Notes: generated by a model from the sequence alone, not told the origin. A DNA stretch of 64,000 nucleotides from Bin87 sp026710825 (GCA_965232815.1 OZ247427.1:2356001-2420000); one strand, 5' to 3'; counted from the stretch's first letter, positions 1 to 9,626 are shown. Numbers and translations: made by a program.

Positions 1-2730
1 GTCATCGCCCAACTCGGGGTTGAGGACCCGGATGCGGACCCACTCGCCTACGACCTGAGCCTGAGTGGGAGCAACCCGTTCACCATCACCGATGGGGCGA
101 TCAATCTCCAGCCCGGAAAAAGCCTGGACTACGAGAGGAAGACAACCTACGACCTGACCATTCGCGTGTCGGACAACCTGGACCCGGACGACAACGCGGA
201 CACTTCGTGGGATGACCAGATCGACGTGACAATACAGGTCAACAACGTTGCGGAGGCGGGCGAAATAACCTTGAGCAACTCACTGCCCGTGGTCGGCGAG
301 GCTGTAACCGGCACGCTTACGGAACCGGACGGCGTGGACTTCGGGAACAGCAGGCAGATCAACTGGCAGGTGGGCCGGAGCGCCGAGCCCAACGCCACCA
401 CCTGGGAAGCCGTCGTCAACAGAAACCGCAACACCAAGCTTTTGGAGTACACGCCGGTGGCGGACGACGTGGGGCAATACCTGCGGTTCCGGGCCAGCTA
501 CTGGGATAACCACGACTCCGATAACCTTCAGGTCACAACCTTCGTCACTGCCAACGCCGTCCTTGCGGAAGCGCCGACCAACCGGGCGCCGAGCTTTAAT
601 GACGGTTCCGAAACGTCGCGTTCGGTACCGGAAGATGCAACGGGAGGCAGCAACATTGGCGACCCCGTGGCCGCCACCGATCCCGAAAGTGGGTCGCTGA
701 CCTACGGGATCACCGGCGCGGAGGCCGACTATTTCCAGGTTGACGCATCCACCGGTCAGATCAGCGTGGGCGCAAGCGTGGAATTGGACTTTGAGGACAA
801 GGACTCCTACGAATTCCAAATGCAGGTGCATGACGGTAAGGACACGGACGGCAACCCTGAATCGGAAATCTCCTGGGACTCGTTCATCAACGTGACCGTG
901 AGAATAACCAACGTGGAGGAACCGGGAAACGTCGCCACGGATTCCGAGGCTCCGAAGGAAGGCTATGCCCTCACCGCCCGTCTGGACGACCCGGACGGAT
1001 CGGTGTCCAACCTGGTGTGGCAATGGCAGCGGGCGGACAGCAACCCGTCGGACAACTGGACCGAGATCGCCGACGCCACCACGGCGACGTACACACCCGT
1101 CGAGGCCGATGTCGGCAAGTTCCTGCGCGCGGTCGCCTCCTACGACGATGTCCTGGGCACCGGGCGTTCGGCTGAACACACCGCCGCCAACGCTGTACTG
1201 GATCGCGATGCCAACGCGCCCCCCGAATTCTACGAGGGAGACAGCGCCACCCGGTCTCTGAGCGAGGATGCAACCACCGCAACTTGGGTGGGCGCCGCCG
1301 TCGCGGCCAATGACCCGGAAGGAAACTTCCTCGCCTATTCGTTGGCCACAGGGCCGGACTCGAACCAGTTCCTGCTGGACACTACCGACGGACGGTTGTT
1401 GGTGGTGGACGGGGCCGTTCTGGACTACGAAACCCGGCAATCCCTCGAGGTGGTGTTGCAGGTATCCGACCTCAAGGATGCCGACCACAACTTCGATAGA
1501 TCCGTTGACGACTCCATCACGGTTACCATCAACCTGCTCAACGTGGACGAGGAGGGACTGGTTGACCTGTCATCCACGGAGCCATCGGAGGGTGAGGCGC
1601 TCACGGCCACCCTGACCGACCCGGACGGAAGCCTGAGCGGCATCACCTGGCAATGGGCCCGCGCTTCCATCGATGAAAGCGGATGGACGGATATTACGGG
1701 CGCCACTTCCAGCACCTACACGCCGGTGTCGGACGACGGCGGAATGTTCCTGCGGGCCACGGCGACCTATACCGACGGCGAGGGTTCGGGCAAGTCGGCA
1801 TCGAAGGTGTCCTCCAACACAGTGCAAACGCTGGCCGGCGTCGACACGGCCCTGAAGTCGCTCAGATTCAACAGGATCCCGTTCTCGTTGAACGGAACCA
1901 CGCTGGAATACACCGTCAGCGTGCCCAACTCGGTTTCTCAAGTCAAGGTAAAAACGGCCGCCGCCGCCGATTCAGGGGTTACGGTCGCGATTTCACCCGC
2001 CGACAGCAGTGCCACCAAGCCGGGGCACCAGGTCAACCTGTCGGAAGGCGAGAACGAGATCAACATCACGGTGTCTGACGACAACGGCGATGCGTCCACT
2101 GCCTATGTGGTAACGATCGACCGGCGGGGCTCGTCGGAAACCCTTTCGAGCAGTTGCTCCAGCGACTTGTCGGCGTTCCGCGTGTCCCATTGTGGCACCG
2201 GTGATTTTGCCGACTACCGGGTTGAACTGGATGGCAGCTACACCATCGACTGGAGCGATTGGGCTTCCGAGCATCAAGGCGTTAACGCCTATTCGATCAG
2301 TCTGGAACAATTCATGCACCGGACCTATCACAGGCGTAACGGCGGGGCCAGCATATCCCGGTTGGACAACAAATACGAGACTTGCGAGTCATCCGATGGG
2401 GTTTGGAGTTGTCAGGATCCGGTGGGCCACGTCCATCATGTGGACAGTTCCGGCGAGCCTACGGTTACACGCACGTTGTCGACGAACCTCAAGCGGACCC
2501 AGAGGAGTTCCGCCCTGGAAACGCTGGGATCCACATCGGGCGAGCAAACGCTCTTCCGGTGGAACGGAGACGCTGAGACCGAACCCACAACAGTGACCTA
2601 CGCCATCAAAGACGTAGAAGTGAACCGCTATACCATCACGCCGAAGTCCGGCGGCGCAGCGCAGGATGCGCACACCGTCACTGTAGCCGGCGCGGCTTCC
2701 TTCGACTCACAGTCTGGGGCACAGCGATAA
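1..2730 (+). CDS. Cadherin/Ig-like repeat surface protein, 5' end outside window
   Basis: The reading frame is open from the first base, so this is the C-terminal ~909 residues of a longer protein. It alternates two repeat types. One is cadherin-like: an NRAPSF or NAPPEF opening, a DPE/DPD turn and a D-x-x-TG-x-I/L strand, starting near positions 580 and 1210. The other is Ig-like: (S/P)xEGExLTAxLxDPDG, a WQW core and a TYTPVxxDxGxFLRA ending, around 270-560, 940-1200 and 1590-1830. A cadherin-like beta-sandwich module follows at about 1840-2130 (LKSLRF opening, YTVSVPN strand). The last ~180 residues hold several cysteines and match nothing I recognise. Acidic DPD/DPE turns suggest calcium binding. 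Inference: secreted or cell-surface adhesion protein. No C-terminal membrane anchor or LPxTG-type signal is seen. Its closest neighbour is a broken transposase. Confidence 0.85.
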   Translation, partial: VIAQLGVEDPDADPLAYDLSLSGSNPFTITDGAINLQPGKSLDYERKTTYDLTIRVSDNLDPDDNADTSWDDQIDVTIQVNNVAEAGEITLSNSLPVVGEAVTGTLTEPDGVDFGNSRQINWQVGRSAEPNATTWEAVVNRNRNTKLLEYTPVADDVGQYLRFRASYWDNHDSDNLQVTTFVTANAVLAEAPTNRAPSFNDGSETSRSVPEDATGGSNIGDPVAATDPESGSLTYGITGAEADYFQVDASTGQISVGASVELDFEDKDSYEFQMQVHDGKDTDGNPESEISWDSFINVTVRITNVEEPGNVATDSEAPKEGYALTARLDDPDGSVSNLVWQWQRADSNPSDNWTEIADATTATYTPVEADVGKFLRAVASYDDVLGTGRSAEHTAANAVLDRDANAPPEFYEGDSATRSLSEDATTATWVGAAVAANDPEGNFLAYSLATGPDSNQFLLDTTDGRLLVVDGAVLDYETRQSLEVVLQVSDLKDADHNFDRSVDDSITVTINLLNVDEEGLVDLSSTEPSEGEALTATLTDPDGSLSGITWQWARASIDESGWTDITGATSSTYTPVSDDGGMFLRATATYTDGEGSGKSASKVSSNTVQTLAGVDTALKSLRFNRIPFSLNGTTLEYTVSVPNSVSQVKVKTAAAADSGVTVAISPADSSATKPGHQVNLSEGENEINITVSDDNGDASTAYVVTIDRRGSSETLSSSCSSDLSAFRVSHCGTGDFADYRVELDGSYTIDWSDWASEHQGVNAYSISLEQFMHRTYHRRNGGASISRLDNKYETCESSDGVWSCQDPVGHVHHVDSSGEPTVTRTLSTNLKRTQRSSALETLGSTSGEQTLFRWNGDAETEPTTVTYAIKDVEVNRYTITPKSGGAAQDAHTVTVAGAASFDSQSGAQR

Positions 2731-3054
2731 CGTGGCTAAAACCGACCTGCGCAGGCCCGGTCTCCAGCATCAACGGCCGCGAGAAAACATCCCGTTTGAA
2801 ATGTTGGCAGACAGGAGGCCCACGCAAAAATAGTTGTGAGGAAACGGGCCTTGCCGCCGCCGTTGCGGTGGTCGTGATCTCTAGCAGGATGTTGAATTGG
2901 GATGTTTTGGGGTGCGGCGGAGGTGATCGAGGTACGTCAAGCTGCGGCTGGCCTCGAATTTGATGGGGCTAAGGGCGGGTCGGTGCTGGTTGCGGATCGT
3001 TCGATGGGCGTCTGCGAGCGATCGGCAGCCTTCGGGACAGACTGATCCCACGGT
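2731..3054. other. Gap without a recognisable gene
   Basis: About 320 bases between the surface protein and the transposase remnant. No ORF with a recognisable product. It may hold degraded flanking sequence of the IS5-like element, but I could not identify an inverted-repeat end. Confidence 0.4.
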
Positions 3055-3537
3055 TCACGCGGCCACGAAGGCCAGTTTGGACAGCCTGACCAGGTTGTAG
3101 CTGGCGGTGGTCATCTCCATCCAGAACCGGTTGCGTTCCACCCCGCAGTAGCGCAGTTTCGGGCCGCCGCCCACCGTCTTCACCCTGCCGAAAACTTCCT
3201 CAACTTTGGCCAGCCTGGTATCGGGGTCCGTGGTGGACCGGTGGGTATCGTTGCTGCGTCGCTCACCCCGAAAGTCCACCTCTGGGGTGCGCCCACCATC
3301 AGATGGTGGCGCATCCTCGTCGTTGGGCCGGAAACTCTTCACCGACGCCCCGGCCTGCAATAGCGTGCCATCCACGCTGAAATGCTTCTCAGAGAGTAGC
3401 CTTTGCTCACGAGCCTGCTCCAAGATCTCCAATGGAGCCAACATGATGCAACTAGCGATGCGATGATGGTCGCGCTCATCCCCTTCCTGGCCAGGCTGGA
3501 TCCAGCTTTGTTGCCGCACTCCAGGAGTAAAATGCAA
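3055..3537 (-). pseudogene. IS5-family transposase remnant with internal deletion
   Basis: The middle and end of the product carry IS5-family signatures: KHFSVDGTLLQA (first catalytic Asp region), KSFRPND, the DFRGERRSNDTHRST linker that leads into DPD, and the C-terminal VEEVFGRVKTVGG plus YNLVRLSKL. In intact family members well over 100 residues lie between the DPDxRL segment and the EE-x-FG-x-KT segment, including the second catalytic Asp. Here the two are joined directly. The N-terminal ~100 residues of the family are also missing or unrecognisable (homology starts near LEILEQAREQRLL). The product cannot be an active DDE transposase. The start given is only the open-frame limit. Confidence 0.75.
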
Positions 3538-3949
3538 TCGGCCTGGGGCGGGCCTGCATTCGAAGTGATAGAAACGCTGTCAGGTCAAAGCCGCGGTGAG
3601 TTGCTGGCCCAGTTGCCCAGGCCGACGCCCGGCACGTTCAAGCGGTCCAGGTCGGAAGCCACCAACACTGGTGGACTCGCGGCTCCCCTTCAAATTCGTT
3701 CGCTAAGAAGCGCTGTTCCGGCTGATAGCCGAAGCAATCTCACCCGCAAAGCGTTGATGGCAAACTCGCACGCGGAAGGCGCGGGTCTTCGGAGAGAGGT
3801 TCGGCTGCAAGCCATATTCGGCCAACGTCGCCCGGATCGGCGCGAATTGTTACTATGCCCGTCGAGACAGGAAATTGCCAACGGGGATGGTCCGGACGCC
3901 GACCGCCTTCGAAGACGCAGGGCTCCGCACTGTGGCCTGACACGTGGGG
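3538..3949. other. Gap without a recognisable gene
   Basis: About 410 bases between the transposase remnant and the response regulator. Reading frames here give Arg- and Pro-rich products with no family signature. Possibly remnants of the inserted element. The short direct run into the regulator stop at 3950 shows no clear T-tailed hairpin. Confidence 0.35.
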
Positions 3950-4618
3950 CTACTCGCCGCCGTTGTCCACCACGCCAGCTCTGATGGCCCACACCACCAT
4001 CTGCTGTCTGGTCCTGAAACCCAGCTTTTTCTGAACCCCCGACACCGCGTTCCGTACCGTGAGCGCGCTGATCTCCCTCACGTCGCCAATCTCCTGATAG
4101 CTCAACCCACCGGCGAACAGCTTCAGGATCTCCACCTCCCGATCGGTCAGCGAATCCAGACGTTCCGCGTTGGCGTCCCCCAGCGGGCCGCGCACCGCCC
4201 GGGCCAGCCTCCGGGCAGCGTTGCCCGGAATGCGAAACTCGCCATCGGCCACCTCACGCAACGTCGCGAGCAACTGCTCTTTGCCGGAGTACTTCTGCAG
4301 GTATCCGGTCGCTCCGGCCGCAATCGACCTCACGATGGCGTCCTGCTCATTCGACGCCGTCAACATCAGCACCTTGGTGTCGGGCAGCAGTTCGGTGATC
4401 TCCCGGCACGCGTCGATGCCGTCCATCACCGGCATGATCACGTCCATCACGACCACCTCGGGTACGGCTTCCCCGGCCAACCGAAGCGCCTCCTGTCCAT
4501 CGGCCGCCTGCGCCACCACCCGATATTCCCCCGTTTCCTCCAATGCGTCCCGAAGCAGGTCTCGCATGATGGAGTGGTCGTCGACCAGCATCACGCTGGT
4601 CCGGCAGTCTGCATTCAT
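3950..4618 (-). CDS. NarL/LuxR-family response regulator
   Basis: 222 residues, the standard length for a NarL/DegU-type regulator. An N-terminal receiver domain (about 8-125) has the acidic pair DD near residues 13-14, the phospho-acceptor Asp59 in VVVMDVIMPVMDG, the Thr of LMLTA and the Lys of GYLQK. A C-terminal LuxR-type helix-turn-helix (about 150-210) starts LTDREVEILKLFAGG. The gene begins the base after the stop of the upstream histidine kinase, so it is the last gene of a three-gene operon with two kinases. Inferred role: DNA-binding output of the two neighbouring membrane kinases. The signal and target genes are unknown. No other promoter is seen between kinase and regulator. Confidence 0.93.
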   Translation of the reverse strand: MNADCRTSVMLVDDHSIMRDLLRDALEETGEYRVVAQAADGQEALRLAGEAVPEVVVMDVIMPVMDGIDACREITELLPDTKVLMLTASNEQDAIVRSIAAGATGYLQKYSGKEQLLATLREVADGEFRIPGNAARRLARAVRGPLGDANAERLDSLTDREVEILKLFAGGLSYQEIGDVREISALTVRNAVSGVQKKLGFRTRQQMVVWAIRAGVVDNGGE

Positions 4619-6031
4619 CTAATCTCCTCCTCTGAGAGTTCGACACGGAGCGGCGCAGGTCACCGTGGTTCCGCCACCATTGCTGTCGGACACTACGTCC
4701 AGAATACCGCCCATCCGCTCCGCGTCGGCTCGCATGTTCCTGAAACCATGGCCCCGGGCCTCATAGTCCGAAGGCAGTCCCATGCCGTCGTCGGAAACCG
4801 ACAGACGCAACTCATCGTCGGTGTATTCCAAACCGATCACCACCTGACGTGCTTCCGCGTGGCGGATGACGTTGGTCAGCGCGTTGTGAGCGATCGAGAA
4901 GAGCAGGCTCTTGTGGATGATCGAAAGCGGCGGCTCCCGACCCCGTCGCTCGAGCGCTGCCGGCACCGACGTGATCGCAGTGAACGTCGCCGCGTGGGAT
5001 TCCAGCACCTCACCCAGCATCTCGCCGCGAAATATCTGGCCGCCGTCGATGGGATGTCGGAGTTCCCACATCGCAGACCGGGACAGCGCCGCCACCAGCC
5101 TCAGTTTCTCGATCAAAGCATGGTCGGACTCGTCCACCAGGTCCAGCGCGCCCTCGATGCCCAGGCCCACCATGTAGGCCCACTGGGCCGTGGTGTCGTG
5201 GATAGTTTGGGAAATCTCAACCCGCTGTCGCTGCAGTTCGCGCTCTCGCTCCACCGCAGCCCGCCACCTGACCCTCTCGAAACGCGAAACCAGGTTGACG
5301 CACGCGACCACCACGTACATCACCAGGATCCTGACGAAAAGAGGTTTCTCCTCTTTCGCCTCAAAATCGATACCGTCGCCCATTGTCAGGCTCAAAATCA
5401 GGTACACGCCGGCTACTGCGGTCACAAATGCCATGTTCAGTCGAAACGAACTGAAAAACACCGCGAATCCCGCCAGCACCGGATAATACACCAGGTGAAA
5501 GAAGTAGTGGCTGAAACCGCCGCCCAGCACAGCGGCAACCGATATCATCGCGACGTCCAGCCAGTACATCGCGAATATCCACCGCCAGGTTGGCGTTCGT
5601 CCGGACGCCAGACGATGATGCAGGCAGGTGTTGCATGCCATGAACAGCAGAAGGGCCAACCCGAATCCGACGGTCCTGCCGAGACCATACCCGGGCCGGT
5701 AAACCAGGACAAGCAGCAACGCGACACCCATGAACCAATGCACCCACACCAACACCCTCGTCAGGTACCTCAATCCGTCGGGATCGACCAGGTTCAGCGT
5801 CCAGTCGTTCACCCCGAACGCGCTACCGGCTTTCTCCGCCATCTGAGGCGCCCCCCAGCGTTTCAGCAACTCCCGCATATCACCATGCGTCGCGTACGAG
5901 AACGCCAGCCCGGTCCCCATGCCGAAGAGTTTCCCTCTCGGCGACGTAAATGCACACGGCGCAGCGAACACCCACAACCAACGAGCGAGACTTCCAACCA
6001 ATGCATGCCCTGGCGCAGCCCATCGCGTCAC
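4619..6031 (-). CDS. NarL-partner sensor histidine kinase (HisKA_3), membrane
   Basis: 470 residues. The N-terminal half is hydrophobic with about five to six predicted membrane segments between residues 90 and 250, so the sensor is in or near the membrane rather than a large external domain. A HisKA_3 dimerisation domain follows, with the likely phospho-acceptor His278 in ISQTIHDTTAQWAY, then a HATPase_c domain with N-box (SIAHNALTNVIRHA), the DDGMGLP G-box and GHGFRNM. The start ATG overlaps the stop of the upstream kinase by four bases (ATGA), which supports translational coupling and this start. The kinase core is nearly identical to that of the neighbour, while the membrane part has diverged, pointing to a tandem duplication. 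Confidence 0.92.
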   Translation of the reverse strand: MTRWAAPGHALVGSLARWLWVFAAPCAFTSPRGKLFGMGTGLAFSYATHGDMRELLKRWGAPQMAEKAGSAFGVNDWTLNLVDPDGLRYLTRVLVWVHWFMGVALLLVLVYRPGYGLGRTVGFGLALLLFMACNTCLHHRLASGRTPTWRWIFAMYWLDVAMISVAAVLGGGFSHYFFHLVYYPVLAGFAVFFSSFRLNMAFVTAVAGVYLILSLTMGDGIDFEAKEEKPLFVRILVMYVVVACVNLVSRFERVRWRAAVERERELQRQRVEISQTIHDTTAQWAYMVGLGIEGALDLVDESDHALIEKLRLVAALSRSAMWELRHPIDGGQIFRGEMLGEVLESHAATFTAITSVPAALERRGREPPLSIIHKSLLFSIAHNALTNVIRHAEARQVVIGLEYTDDELRLSVSDDGMGLPSDYEARGHGFRNMRADAERMGGILDVVSDSNGGGTTVTCAAPCRTLRGGD

Positions 6032-7179
6032 CGCTCGTCCATCGTCAGGGAACTGTACGGAACCACGCAGCTCACGGTGGTCCCGCCGTCGTCGCGGTCC
6101 GATTCCACTTCAAACTTGCCGCCCATCCGCTCGGCGTCCGCTCTCATATCCCTGAACCCGTGGCCTCGGGTCTCGTAGTCCGCTGGCAGCCCGATGCCGT
6201 CATCGGACACGGACAGCCGCAGTTCCTGTTCATCGCATTCCAGCACGATTACCACCTGTGCGGCCTCCGCGTGTCTGATCACGTTGGTCAGGGCGTTGTG
6301 GGCAATCGAAAACAGGAGGCTCCGGGCGATGATCGACAGGGGAGGTTCTCGGCCACGCTGCACCAGTTCGGCGGGGACCGACGTTATGACGGTGAAGGTC
6401 CCCGCGTGGGCTTCCAGCACCTGCCCAAGCTCCTCCCCCCGAAATATCTGCCCACCGTCAATGGGATGCCTCAGCTCCCACATGGCCGACCGGGAAAGTT
6501 CTGCGACGAGCCGGAGTTTGGCCTTCAGGTCATCCCGCGCTTCGTCGACCAACTCCGCAGCCTGCTCAACACCGAGGCCAATCATGTACGCCCACTGCGC
6601 CGTGGTGTCGTGGATGGTCTGTGAGATCTCGATGCGCTGACGTTGGAGTTCGCGTTCCCGCTCGAGGCCATTTCGCCGGCTTTCCCGCTCCAAACCGGCG
6701 ATTATGCTGACCACCGCTGCCACAGCGTAAAGGACCACCAAGCGGTAGAAGAGGTGTTGCTCCTCCTTGGCAGCAATGTCCAGCGTCGGTTCCACCGTAA
6801 AGCTCAGCACCGAGTATATGACGGCCACCAGAGTCGTCCAAGGCAGGACGAATCGAGGAGGGGTGAACACATACGCGAATACCGCAACCGCGAAGTAATA
6901 AGCCGGGAAATAAGGACTGTTGAAACCTCCGGAAATGGCGGTGCTGAATGAGATCTCCACCAGTTCCAGCACACTGAGTCCCAACAACCAACCCGGTTTA
7001 ACCCTCCTCGTGCGGTGTATGCGCCACTGAACATACCCGTTGGCGGGCAGAAACCCCAAGCAGTAGACCGTATTGAGGAGGTGGCCCAGTGATCCGTGAT
7101 CTACGCGGTAGTGGATTTCCACGAAAGCGGCGATGAGCGCTAACCATCGAACCCACAACAGGACCCTGGCGGCGTGCAA
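6028..7179 (-). CDS. NarL-partner sensor histidine kinase (HisKA_3), paralogue
   Basis: 383 residues counted from a TTG. Membrane segments span about 1-165, the HisKA_3 phospho-acceptor is His190 in the same ISQTIHDTTAQWAY context as the neighbour, and a HATPase_c domain (DDGIGLP, GHGFRDM) ends the protein. The start is uncertain. The frame stays open upstream to a stop at 7225, and that extension reads FDW...SPEGLLHAARVLLW, which aligns with NDW...DPDGLRYLTRVLVW of the paralogue, yet it holds no ATG, GTG or further TTG. Either the TTG is used and the extension is vestigial, or the 5' end has been damaged. An IS701-like element lies about 370 bases upstream. Confidence 0.85.
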   Translation of the reverse strand: MHAARVLLWVRWLALIAAFVEIHYRVDHGSLGHLLNTVYCLGFLPANGYVQWRIHRTRRVKPGWLLGLSVLELVEISFSTAISGGFNSPYFPAYYFAVAVFAYVFTPPRFVLPWTTLVAVIYSVLSFTVEPTLDIAAKEEQHLFYRLVVLYAVAAVVSIIAGLERESRRNGLERERELQRQRIEISQTIHDTTAQWAYMIGLGVEQAAELVDEARDDLKAKLRLVAELSRSAMWELRHPIDGGQIFRGEELGQVLEAHAGTFTVITSVPAELVQRGREPPLSIIARSLLFSIAHNALTNVIRHAEAAQVVIVLECDEQELRLSVSDDGIGLPADYETRGHGFRDMRADAERMGGKFEVESDRDDGGTTVSCVVPYSSLTMDER

Positions 7180-7544
7180 AAGTCCTTCCGGACTGGTTTG
7201 GCCGCCCCAGTCAAAAAGCCGCGGTCACCTTATGGACGCGATGTTTATAACATTCAACGCAGATATCTCCAGATCACTACTATACCTGCACTCCGATGTT
7301 TGCCATATACGCCACTGTCGGTTTGACGCCGCACCACGGACTTTACCCACGAGCTCGTTCGTCATGCTGCCACTGGCACCAAAGCCACCATCAAGGCTCT
7401 GACTAAATCTGCCGCCGGAGTGTTGCGATAACAAGATAGCAATTGAACCCGCGCTATCATGTTGATCGCACACCATTAGAGTTTTGAACTCGGTCCCATC
7501 ACAGGTATATTCGTTCTGGCCCGGTCGGGAAATACTCACCGGTC
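7180..7544. other. Gap between kinase operon and IS701-like element
   Basis: About 365 bases. A 104-codon open frame exists on the minus strand (7225-7539), but its product is Ser/Gly/Gln-rich with no family signature and no convincing ribosome binding site, so I do not call it. The promoter of the two-component operon should lie here; I see no clear -35/-10 pair. Confidence 0.35.
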
Positions 7545-7562
7545 CTTAGCTGGACTTTGTAC
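7545..7562 (+). repeat. Left terminal inverted repeat of IS701-like element
   Basis: 18 bases containing CTGGACTTTGTAC. They pair as an inverted repeat with 9040-9057 (15 of 18). Confidence 0.65.
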
Positions 7563-7564
7563 GT

Positions 7565-8972
7565 TCAGGCGGCGTAGGCGGGGGAATCGATAAGCCGGGC
7601 GTATAAATCGAGAGGCTGTTTTTCCCGGTCGTCGTCGGGCGCCGACATTGAAAAACTCTGGGACGCCAGCCACAGGTGTCGTCGCACGAGGGCGATGGCA
7701 TCCACGAAGGTAGGCGACGGCTTGTCGTACCAGGCTGCGGTACGTTGGTTGATGGGGCTCTCTTGCTGCAGCGAGTGGGCCGCCAGGGAGATCCGGGAAA
7801 ACAGACCCATCATGATGGGCGTAGTGCGGGCGATGGCGCGATCTGACCATTGGCGCTGAGTTTCCACGCCCAAGTGAGCCCGCACTTCCTGGTAGAGCCT
7901 GCCCCGCACTTGATACGGGGTGACTTCCAGTTGCCAGCGCAGCACAAACCACTGGAGGATCTGTACTGGGTTGACCGATTGATCCGTGCAGAGCAGGGCT
8001 TGAGTGTCGAGTTCAGAATCGGGGTCTCGAACCAGCACCCAGCGGATGGGCACGGGCGGTTTGCCGCGGTGGTACCAAAGGGCGGTCTGGGAGGCCAGTT
8101 CCAGAGTGCGGACGGCGCCGTCATACCAGGACACCGACACGGTGTCCCAAGGCAGATCAGGATCGTCAAGGCATTGCTTGAGGGTGGGTTGACGTGATCC
8201 CTTCACCCGGGGTCGGCCGGTTTGATCCGGTGGGCGGGGAGGCGCGGGATCGTAAAGGCCAGCATCCAGGCGCAGTCTGGTGATGATGGTTACCGGTTCA
8301 CGGAGGGACTGGCAGCAGTAGAGCAGGTTGAGGAAGGCGTAGCCGTTGTCGCCCACCACTACCAGAGGCCGATGCGGCAGCCAGTTTGGTTCGGCAGGCT
8401 CACCATGAGCGGGGTTGCAGGATCATCTGGCGGGCCCAGTCAGTGACCTTCTTGTGGCGGCGTCCCCGCTTTAGGTGATAGCGTTCCGATGGCGCCAGCA
8501 CGGTGAGGAATGGCAGGGCCCAGTATCGACCGGCCCAGGGGATGTGTCCCAACCACATCAGAGAGACCCAACGTAAACCGCTGGCCTTGACTGTATAGCT
8601 GCGGCTGGAACGTACGCCATCTCGGTAGACACCCAGGGCGTTGATCTTTGGACGTTGCCGCCGCTCCAGGGTTTCGTCGATACCGAAGACCAGGGGGCCG
8701 TCGCCGTGGTCGAGATGCCCGATCAGCAGCCGGAGCAAAACCTGGGACGCTCCAAGGGGCGACCATGCTGCCCGGTTCAGCACATGATGGTAGCGGGCAT
8801 AGTTGCGGTCGCTGCTGAGTCCCATGACGCGCAATGCCAAGGCTACCGTGCGCTGGCCCGGGGTCAGGATCGTGCCGACCAATGGGACCTGAGCCTTTCG
8901 CCAAGTGCGGTGTTGGAACAAAATGGCGAAGGGAAAGAGAACGGTTACGATGGCATCGGGCAGGGTGAGCAT
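7565..8972 (-). pseudogene. IS701-family DDE transposase, frameshifted
   Basis: The first part (8972 to about 8400) begins MLTLPDAIVTVLFPFA and carries VMGLSSDRNYARYHHVLNRA, GIDETLERR (first catalytic Asp) and a WARQMILQPRSW end, then hits a stop. The second part continues in another frame from PLVVVGDNGYAFLNLL (second Asp) to the C-terminus, with the Glu region near VRAHLGVETQRQWSD. Family members read straight from ...R-W-L-P-(D/H)-R-P-L-V-V-V-G-D. Removing 22 bases near 8381-8404 would restore this, so the break looks like a 22-bp insertion. The family start is at ATG 8972, although a TTG at 9002 also opens the frame. Confidence 0.75.
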
Positions 8973-9039
8973 GGGCCGACCTACGGTGAGATGTAGGGTC
9001 AACCCAGCTTACCCTGCCTTTTTCATTTTTCTAGTTTTT

Positions 9040-9057
9040 GTACATAGTCCAGGAAAG
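9040..9057 (-). repeat. Right terminal inverted repeat of IS701-like element
   Basis: Partner of 7545-7562. Reads GTACATAGTCCAG on the plus strand. Confidence 0.65.
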
Positions 9058-9626
9058 ATAGTATGTCAAATTTATTCTGAGAATGCTGCCTGGTCAGTGG
9101 GCGCACTTCCGCTCATGTGCTGTAGGCCTCAGATGTACGTATTTGGGCATTGATGGGCTGGTGGATCGTTGCAGGAATGCATATACCAGGGAATCCAGAC
9201 CCGGTGTCCAAAGTTTCGTTCCGTTGTCCATCAGTAGCTCTACTCGAAGATGTAGCTTGAGCGGCGGTTCGGCGGGACCTGTTGCCGTAGTCAGTTTGCT
9301 GGAATACTACACTGCCGATGTTGAAACCCTACAGAAAAAACGTTCACGCCGACGTAAAAGTTCCTCAGAGCGGAGTTCCCACAGGTGATGCGAGGGGAAC
9401 TGGTCTGCATGAATACGCCCGCGGCGGCCTACTCACCGGAACAACCGCAAAGCCGTCCGGCAGGACAATGGTGAACGAGAACCGCGATGACCTCACGTTT
9501 GCCGGCGGTCTCCACCGCATACGGTCGCATCAATCCGGTAATCACCTGGCCCCAGCACAGAGGGCGAAAACGTCGGGCCAACCGCCCGTCGAGCCAACCG
9601 CCCAAGGTGGATGCACTGGCCGAAAC
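9058..9626. other. Gap without a recognisable gene
   Basis: About 570 bases between the IS element and the helicase stop. Frames on both strands give products with no family resemblance. No hairpin with a T-run was found for the helicase end. Confidence 0.35.

Larger units (their letters stand above)
7545..9057 (-). mobile_element. IS701-like insertion sequence with degenerate ends
   Basis: A 1.5-kb unit bounded by an imperfect 18-bp inverted repeat: 7545-7562 on the left and the reverse complement of 9040-9057 on the right, matching at 15 of 18 positions around a shared CTGGACT-x-TGTAC core. It contains one transposase reading frame, whose stop is only a few bases inside the left repeat, as usual for compact ISs. 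The flanking tetramers do not match, so no target-site duplication is claimed. The transposase is frameshifted, so the copy is probably inactive. Confidence 0.75.

Noticed and set aside
3944..6178. 744-codon open frame on the plus strand
   Set aside because: Antisense to the response regulator and kinase, with a His/Gln/Arg-rich product and no domain.
7225..7539. 104-codon frame between the IS element and the kinase
   Set aside because: Ser/Gly-rich product without motif or convincing start; not called.
7546..9056. TTAG next to the left end as a target-site duplication of the IS701-like element
   Set aside because: The right flank reads GAAA, so there is no matching duplication.
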